Position numbers and translations under genes: made by a program | Assembly (NCBI GenBank): GCA_035292505.1 | Contig: DATDQA010000171.1 | Location: 1 to 28,561, forward strand | DNA length: 28,561 nt | Reading direction: 5' to 3' | Origin: DATDQA01 sp035292505 | Lineage (GTDB): Bacteria > Bacteroidota > Bacteroidia > Chitinophagales > Saprospiraceae | Notes under the pieces: model-generated | The model's input: the letters and a program-made list of their open reading frames with translations, nothing else | The model's database searches: none | What the model was told of the DNA's origin: nothing | In this document: one piece after another, positions 23,364-28,561 of the stretch | How the letters are laid out: each line of letters starts with the position of its first letter | Numbering within the stretch: position 1 is the stretch's first letter

Positions 23364-24992
23364 TTACCTGGCAGTGGTACTCTTGTAGTTTTTAATTGCG
23401 TTGAGATATCTGTTGAGTTCCTCTCTCACCTTCGGAAACAATAATAAAAGCCCGATCATATTTGGAAACACCAATGCCAGGATCATGGCATCAGAGAACT
23501 TGATGACACTATCCAGAGTGACGGCTGCTCCAATGATGACAAAAAGGAGATAGATGATTTTGAACGAAATATCTGACGCCATTGATCTTCCGAATAAATA
23601 CTTCCATGCATTCAAACCATAGTATGACCATGAGAGAATGGTAGAAAATGCAAAGAGGATGACTGCCACAGACAAGATGTATGAGAAATGCGGAATCACT
23701 GATTCAAAAGCAGTGGAAGTGAGATTTACACCACCGAGTTGCTCGCCAGTCGCATTCATGACAACACTGTTGTTTACAATATTTCCATATGTAAAGTAGT
23801 CGCCGGAGTTATAGAAGATAATCACGAGCGCTGTCAGCGTACAGATCACAACTGTATCGATAAATGGTTCAAGGAGAGCGACGATACCTTCACTTGCCGG
23901 ATAAGCCGTGTTCACTGCAGAGTGAGCGATTGCCGCAGAACCGGCACCTGCTTCATTGGAGAACGCTGCTCTACGGAAACCCTGGATCATGACTCCCAGG
24001 ATACCTCCTCCGATTGCAGCCGGTGCAAAAGCGCCGTTAATAATTTGCATAAACGCTTCGTCCACAAAACTGATATTCACAAACACAACGATCAATGACC
24101 CAATGACATAAAGAATTGCCATTGCCGGTACCAGTTTTTCTGCCACGGCACCGATACGTTTTATCCCGCCAATAATCACTACGCCGGTTATTATTGCAAA
24201 GAATAATCCGATAAGAGCACCGGCATAACCTGCGGTGATATTCAGGCTACTCATCACCTGCGCGGCAGCCTGATTGGATTGAAATGCATTTCCTCCTCCG
24301 AAACTGGCACCTACACAGAGTATGGCAAATACTACTGCAAGCACTTTACCAAATCCACCCATACCGCGCTCTTTCAATCCTTTTTTCAGGTAGTACATCG
24401 GACCGCCATAGACTGTTCCTTTTTCATCAATGTCACGGTATTTTACGCCAAGCGTACATTCTACGAACTTGGAGGACATCCCCAACAAGCCTGCAACAAT
24501 CATCCAGAATGTCGCTCCTGGTCCTCCGACAGCAATGGCGACAGCAACACCCGCGATATTGCCCAATCCGACCGTCCCTGAGACAGCGGACGACAATGCT
24601 TGAAAATGATTCACCTCTCCCTGGTGATGTTCGATCTTGATTGTATCCGGAATGTCACCATCTACGGTGAATACACTCGGTATTAATGGTTTCCTTGTTC
24701 CCTCCAGTTCATCATATTTACCTCGGACGACCTTTAATGCTAACCCGAACAGCCGTAGGTTCACAAATCGGAAATAAAGCGTAAAGAACGTCGCTCCGAA
24801 TACTAGTACGATCAATACCAATGGTACTGATAAACCACCACCTATTGGAATAGAAGTAAACACCAAGTTCTCCCAGGCAGTCGCATAAGGATCAAACCAG
24901 GCGTTGATGCGGTCGTCAAGTCCCTGGCTGAAGGCGAACATCGGAATGAGAATCGTGAAAATTGTGAGGGCACAACGTTTGGCGAACTCCAT
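23364..24992 (-). CDS. Sodium:alanine symporter (AgcS family)
   Basis: A 542-residue transporter that imports alanine or glycine with Na+. The ATG at 24992 is preferred over the TTG-type start at 25082, because it begins MEFAKRCALTIFTILIPMFAFSQG, a signal-like first helix, while the extra 30 residues upstream are polar and unlike the family. Family motifs are visible: SSAVSGTVGLGNIAGVAVAI, GASFGGGNAFQSNQAAAQ, and FRRAAFSNEAGAGSAAIAHS. About ten to eleven hydrophobic helices follow. It is first in a tight minus-strand unit with folK (4-base gap) and the deoxynucleoside kinase. The metabolic link to these genes is not obvious. Confidence 0.93.
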   Translation of the reverse strand: MEFAKRCALTIFTILIPMFAFSQGLDDRINAWFDPYATAWENLVFTSIPIGGGLSVPLVLIVLVFGATFFTLYFRFVNLRLFGLALKVVRGKYDELEGTRKPLIPSVFTVDGDIPDTIKIEHHQGEVNHFQALSSAVSGTVGLGNIAGVAVAIAVGGPGATFWMIVAGLLGMSSKFVECTLGVKYRDIDEKGTVYGGPMYYLKKGLKERGMGGFGKVLAVVFAILCVGASFGGGNAFQSNQAAAQVMSSLNITAGYAGALIGLFFAIITGVVIIGGIKRIGAVAEKLVPAMAILYVIGSLIVVFVNISFVDEAFMQIINGAFAPAAIGGGILGVMIQGFRRAAFSNEAGAGSAAIAHSAVNTAYPASEGIVALLEPFIDTVVICTLTALVIIFYNSGDYFTYGNIVNNSVVMNATGEQLGGVNLTSTAFESVIPHFSYILSVAVILFAFSTILSWSYYGLNAWKYLFGRSMASDISFKIIYLLFVIIGAAVTLDSVIKFSDAMILALVFPNMIGLLLLFPKVREELNRYLNAIKNYKSTTAR

Positions 24993-25117
24993 AGTGATAT
25001 TTACAAAAGCGGTAAAGGTATATTTTTTGGTAAAACAGGCGGATGACCGCATTTTCGAGTGGGAAGTCAAATTTAAGAGCATGATCCTGCCTTTGTCGGC
25101 GCCATAGGCATCCCTTT

Positions 25118-25148
25118 GGGGCAGACAGGCTTGGAGCCTGCCCGTACC
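25118..25148. repeat. REP-like hairpin between divergent genes
   Basis: CAGGCT-TGG-AGCCTG is a perfect 6-bp stem with a 3-base loop (25126-25140), flanked by GGGCAGA on the left and CCCGTACC on the right. It resembles dispersed GGCAGGCT...AGCCTGCC palindromes of Bacteroidota. It lies between the symporter and the methyltransferase, which are transcribed divergently. A second palindrome, CCCTAAGGG, lies about 35 bases further right. Confidence 0.55.
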
Positions 25149-25245
25149 GGATCAAGCGGGCGTTCGCAGAACCTATCCCTAAGGGACTCCTTTGTACCAG
25201 GCGTCTGCGGGTGGCGATACATCCTTAGCTTAGTAGTTTTACGCG

Positions 25246-26718
25246 ATGTCCATTCAGAGAGCTGCTGCCAGGATTGATGCCCGTTTTGTCGAACGCATGT
25301 ATAGCTCATTAAAAGATGAAGCACCTGCTTTCTTTTCAGTACTCGAGACTGAAGCCCCTACGTCGGTATTCATCAACCCACTGAAGGATCCCGGAGATTG
25401 CTTTGAGAATGCTTCTTCGATTCCCTGGTGCGCTCAGGGAAAGTATCTTGACCGGCGACCTGACTTTACATTTGATCCTCTCTTTCATGCAGGATGCTAT
25501 TACGTCATGGAGGCATCCTCGATGTTTTTACATCACGTGTTGGCTTCCCTTATCCCGCAGGACAAACCCATCGTTGCGCTCGACCTCTGTGCTGCACCGG
25601 GAGGTAAGTCCATGGTTGTTCTTTCCTGTCTTCCTCCCGGGAGTTTGTTGGTAAGCAACGAAGTCAATAAATCGCGATTTCAAACACTCCAATACAATAT
25701 CGATAAATGGGGCTCACCGAATGTCATCCGCACTTGTCTTGATCCTTCGCGTATGCCGTGGACGGGACTCTTTGATTTGATCCTTGTCGATGCGCCATGT
25801 TCCGGTGAGGGATTGTTTCGTAAGGACAAAGACGCTCGTGCTGAATGGAGTCCGGAAAATGTGATGCATTGCAGTGCGAGACAAAAACGCATTCTTGCAG
25901 AAGCCGAACGATTGCTTGCACCAGGAGGAATGATGGTGTATTCGACATGCACGTATAGTGATGAAGAAAACATACATCAGGTGAGATGGATGGCAGAACA
26001 ATTTCGTTTGACTTCGAAACCAGTTGCAGTACCTGATACATGGCATGTCACGAAAATGTCAGCCGGCGATCTCACCGGATATCAATTCTATCCACATCGC
26101 GTGAAAGGGGAAGGGTTCTTCTGTGCTGTGTTACGGAAGACAGAAGAGAGTCTTGTGCATGCATCGACAGTAATAAAAGGAATTCGTGGTCCGAAGCCTG
26201 CATTTATTGAAAGCCCATTACCGAAAGCATTAATAGATTGGATTCAGCCGTCATCTCAATTCGGACAAAACCATTTTTTGGAATCCAATCACGGTGATTT
26301 GTATCTGTTGCAAACAGCAAACGCGATCGATTCGCTACAACTTACGCATATTACCTATCCGGGTACTGAAATCGGAACCGTTAAGTATGGATCTTTCTCA
26401 CATTCTCACATCGTCGGCCGTAGCACAGCGAAGGCGGACCCTCTCACCCTCTCACGTTCTCACCTTCTCACATTCTCACCCTCTCACCCTCTCGCTCTCT
26501 CACACTGTCTGAATCCTGAAATACCCTCAATCGAATTAGATCGGGATCAGGCGATAACCTATCTGCGTAAAGAATCTATTTCCGTAGAAAGTTCTACTCC
26601 CGGTTGGAATGTGGCGCGTTACAAAGGTTTTGCACTCGGTTGGTTGAAGCAGACACAAGCAGGATTGAAGAACTATTTGCCGACAAAGTATCGGATTATT
26701 AAGCAGCAACTGAAGTAA
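25246..26718 (+). CDS. RsmF-like rRNA (cytosine-C5) methyltransferase with an in-frame repeat insertion
   Basis: A 490-residue NOL1/NOP2/Sun (NSUN) family enzyme that methylates a cytosine of rRNA with S-adenosylmethionine. The N-terminal 80 residues are the RNA-binding part; the SAM site shows CAAPGGKS (115-122); motif IV is DAPCSGEGLFRKD with Cys185; the catalytic Cys235 lies in YSTCTYSDEEN. The C-terminal part resembles the RsmF C-terminal domain (YLRKESISV...KGFALGWLK...NYLPTKYRI). Residues about 383-420 are abnormal: SFSHSHIV, GRSTAKADP and a Ser/His/Leu-rich run, encoded by an octamer array plus a REP-like segment. Both cysteines and the downstream domain remain in frame, so the enzyme may still work. 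The exact rRNA target is not deducible. Confidence 0.9.
   Translation: MSIQRAAARIDARFVERMYSSLKDEAPAFFSVLETEAPTSVFINPLKDPGDCFENASSIPWCAQGKYLDRRPDFTFDPLFHAGCYYVMEASSMFLHHVLASLIPQDKPIVALDLCAAPGGKSMVVLSCLPPGSLLVSNEVNKSRFQTLQYNIDKWGSPNVIRTCLDPSRMPWTGLFDLILVDAPCSGEGLFRKDKDARAEWSPENVMHCSARQKRILAEAERLLAPGGMMVYSTCTYSDEENIHQVRWMAEQFRLTSKPVAVPDTWHVTKMSAGDLTGYQFYPHRVKGEGFFCAVLRKTEESLVHASTVIKGIRGPKPAFIESPLPKALIDWIQPSSQFGQNHFLESNHGDLYLLQTANAIDSLQLTHITYPGTEIGTVKYGSFSHSHIVGRSTAKADPLTLSRSHLLTFSPSHPLALSHCLNPEIPSIELDRDQAITYLRKESISVESSTPGWNVARYKGFALGWLKQTQAGLKNYLPTKYRIIKQQLK
26393..26502 (+). repeat. Octamer array (CATTCTCA/CCCTCTCA type) inside the methyltransferase gene
   Basis: Two octamers (CTTTCTCA, CATTCTCA; 26393-26408), then a 30-base spacer (26409-26438), then eight octamers in exact phase (26439-26502): CCCTCTCA twice, CGTTCTCA, CCTTCTCA, CATTCTCA, CCCTCTCA, CCCTCTCG, CTCTCTCA. 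The spacer contains GTCGGCC and GGCGGAC, nearly inverted, resembling a REP-like palindrome. The array has no stop codon in any plus-strand frame. Confidence 0.92.
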
Positions 26719-26972
26719 TGCTTCATAAAATCAAAGCCATGTGATTCAAATTAGCTACTGTATTATGAGATGAGAAACCATGTCTTTTGATGCTTCAATG
26801 AATAAAAGTCACATTGACATACTGAAAGGAATCAACATTTAGACTATACCCCTATCGTTAGTCGACCAAAGTTTTTTTGTCCTTCGTCCATTGTAATACT
26901 TACGCTGTACAAATGTTCAAATAGTAAGCCATCCACAATGTACCGAACTACAACATTTATTATCGCCTCTTA
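26719..26972. other. Intergenic region between convergent genes, start of AT-rich segment
   Basis: About 254 bases with no supported gene. One tiny plus-strand ORF of 20 codons (26780-26842, MSFDASMNKSHID...) is present but unremarkable. No clear terminator with a T-run was found for either flanking gene. Base composition becomes AT-rich from here to the right. Confidence 0.5.
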
Positions 26973-28346
26973 CTAATGATATCCCTGCCTAATTAGGTAT
27001 CCAATATCATCAAGTGAGAGGTCGTTTGGCAATAATCTATCATTATAAATCACCGCAGGAGTATATTGTATGCCACAATTTTTAGACCATTCGATATGCT
27101 CCGTTGTTTTATCTAGTATATCGTCTTTATCCCCAAAACAATTACATTTGTCAACCTTTCCTTTTTTATTAAGTCCTCTATTCTTCATTATCGCAATCAA
27201 TTTTTCCAACGTGAAATCGATACCAAATCTATCATATGTTTTCCATAGCACATAAATAACTCTTTTCGCTTCTTCATCATCTTGTCCGCTTGCAAAGCGA
27301 AGTTTTACTAAGGTATCTCCTGAAACAACCAGAAAATAACGCAGCCATTCAGCTAACCTTAAGCAAGGCATGCAATGAATACTCAATATAAAAATCACCG
27401 TTCTTAACCCCTTTTCTTTGCCCGCTTCTATTTCATACTTTAGCCTCTGTGGTTCAACAATTGGTGCACTCTCAAGCAATCTCTTCCAGAATGACGGATT
27501 CCGTTTCCAATTATTCAATTCTCTGCTATTTTTACATGCTGAACTCAAATGGATTTCGCTCTTTATCATATAATACCGTAATGCAGCAATGAAACCTACG
27601 CAAGTCAATATTAAAACCGCAATGTCCAATGTAATATTTTGTATACTATGATAGTATGGCATACATAGAACTGTGATACTTACTACTATGACTATAATTG
27701 TTAAACATAAAATACAAATCTGCCTATAGAGATAAATTTGCAAGTATAATGCATATACAATAATCGGAATACTAAGTAGAGTCATCAACAGGACTGTAGC
27801 CAGTATATATTCATTGCCATAAGTAATAACAGCTAAAATCTCAAATATTACAGTGCTCGTAAAGTATATTAAACTCAGGTTATTAAGCAACAACCCCTCC
27901 TTTGTTGTAAACAACGCTCCGCAGTATTTCTGTACCTTGCTAATACAAATACGACTAAATAATCTGTGATCACTTTTGTTAATATTAATAAATAAGCTCA
28001 AAAGTAAGCCACTTGACAATAAGCATATTAATATGGTCAATGATATTCCAGCACCGCAGTAGAAAGTTAAGCTTACTAGGAAAAAAATAAGTACCAACAG
28101 TAATAAGTACTTGAATCTAATTAGATATATAACTAAAATATTTATAACGAACATCAGATCTACAAATCTCGTAGCTGGATTAAGAATTAAACATTTGGCA
28201 TCTGAACGGTTGTAAAAATCAGTTATATTAATATTATATACGCGCCACTCTACTGTATCAAAATAGCGTAAATCATCTGTGGAGCTTTTCAAAATAATAA
28301 TTATTCGATCCTGCTTTTCCTTGTTGAGATGAGCCAGTGCTGGCAA
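26973..28346 (-). CDS. VKOR-thioredoxin membrane protein, 5' part removed by an IS66-type element
   Basis: The readable product from TTG 28346 has 457 residues. The first 60 (PALAHLNKEK, IIIILKSSTDDLRYFD) look like the end of a peptidase C39-like domain. Five or six helices form a vitamin K epoxide reductase domain with loop cysteines Cys134 and Cys142 and the active CILC at 211-214. A thioredoxin-like domain follows with CMPC (325-328) and a cis-Pro region TPAVIY (429-434). Such proteins reoxidise or form disulfides in the periplasm and often accompany peptide-export systems. The frame is open upstream to 28469 with no ATG or GTG; host sequence ends at 28424 where an IS66-type end begins, so the true N-terminus is lost and the gene is probably broken. 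Composition is clearly AT-richer than the other genes. Confidence 0.8.
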   Translation of the reverse strand: MPALAHLNKEKQDRIIIILKSSTDDLRYFDTVEWRVYNINITDFYNRSDAKCLILNPATRFVDLMFVINILVIYLIRFKYLLLLVLIFFLVSLTFYCGAGISLTILICLLSSGLLLSLFININKSDHRLFSRICISKVQKYCGALFTTKEGLLLNNLSLIYFTSTVIFEILAVITYGNEYILATVLLMTLLSIPIIVYALYLQIYLYRQICILCLTIIVIVVSITVLCMPYYHSIQNITLDIAVLILTCVGFIAALRYYMIKSEIHLSSACKNSRELNNWKRNPSFWKRLLESAPIVEPQRLKYEIEAGKEKGLRTVIFILSIHCMPCLRLAEWLRYFLVVSGDTLVKLRFASGQDDEEAKRVIYVLWKTYDRFGIDFTLEKLIAIMKNRGLNKKGKVDKCNCFGDKDDILDKTTEHIEWSKNCGIQYTPAVIYNDRLLPNDLSLDDIGYLIRQGYH

Positions 28347-28424
28347 TGGGATCTTTGAAAAAAGATCCGAAGGAGCTTGGATAATTAAATTAGAAATATG
28401 CCTCGTATGAAGTGCTTCTGAAAC

Positions 28425-28561
28425 GTAAGCGTCCGGCGAACCACGTCTTGTAGAAGCGCTTAAAGCCCACTAAACTTACGGCAAAAAACAAGATGGAAGT
28501 AAAAACACGTAAGACATCATCTGCGATGGCAGAACATATGGCACAATATGCTGAGAGCGGC
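28425..28561 (+). mobile_element. Left end of an IS66-family insertion sequence
   Basis: At 28425 the sequence switches to GTAAGCGTCCGGCGAACC, which fits the GTAAGCG-type terminal inverted repeats of IS66 elements. A small ORF starts 68 bases later, the usual distance to the first IS66 gene. The element continues past the window, so the right end and target duplication cannot be seen. Confidence 0.6.
28493..28561 (+). CDS. Partial IS66 accessory protein (TnpA-like), truncated by window edge
   Basis: The ATG at 28493 opens a frame of 23 codons that runs off the window (MEVKTRKTSSAMAEHMAQYA). The start and context, 68 bases inside an IS66-type end, fit the small TnpA protein that precedes TnpB and TnpC. 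The sequence is too short to confirm the helix-turn-helix domain. Confidence 0.5.
   Translation, partial: MEVKTRKTSSAMAEHMAQYAESG

Noticed and set aside
24993..25082. N-terminal extension of the symporter from 25082
   Set aside because: Thirty polar residues unlike the family; the downstream ATG at 24992 gives a proper first helix.

Overview
The window looks like chromosome of a member of the Bacteroidota, most likely a Saprospiraceae- or Chitinophagia-like bacterium. The basis is the gene order of alternative complex III followed by an aa3-type oxidase, the double subunit III, the weak or absent Shine-Dalgarno sequences, the SusC-free but typical envelope genes, and the style of the short intergenic tandem repeats. 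The taxonomic call is inference from gene content; no rRNA or marker gene is present.

Layout. Positions 1-294 are a pure 7-bp tandem array that runs up to the start codon of actC. Positions 295-12645 (+) are one long respiratory operon: actC, actD, actE, actF (quinol oxidation), then cytochrome oxidase subunits II and I, heme O synthase, two subunit III genes, subunit IV, an SCO/redoxin-like protein, a DUF420 (CtaM-like) protein and a small CPMC membrane protein. A four-helix-bundle (S23/Avd-like) gene flanked by inverted octamer arrays sits inside this operon between subunits III and IV. Positions 12646-13961 hold a palindrome, a 29-bp tandem repeat, an outer-membrane beta-barrel gene and a REP-like hairpin. 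Positions 13962-21888 (-) are an alpha-2-macroglobulin lipoprotein and penicillin-binding protein 1C, a classic periplasmic pair. Positions 22224-24992 (-) are a sodium:alanine symporter, folK and a deoxynucleoside kinase, packed tightly. Positions 25246-26718 (+) encode an RsmF-like rRNA cytosine methyltransferase that carries an octamer array within its coding sequence. From about 26900 to 28424 the sequence is visibly more AT-rich and holds a VKOR-thioredoxin membrane protein whose 5' part is cut off by an IS66-type element that continues past the right edge.

How the genes work together. ActC-F with the upstream (unseen) ActA-B oxidise menaquinol and pass electrons via haem c subunits to the aa3 oxidase; CtaB, the DUF420 protein and probably the SCO-like protein serve oxidase assembly. 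The most unusual protein feature is that oxidase subunit II has a complete OmpA-type peptidoglycan-binding domain at its C-terminus. The most unusual DNA feature is a family of 8-bp arrays with the core CATTCT plus a locus-specific dinucleotide; they flank the four-helix gene in inverted orientation, fill an intergenic gap near 22086, and occur in frame inside the rRNA methyltransferase gene.
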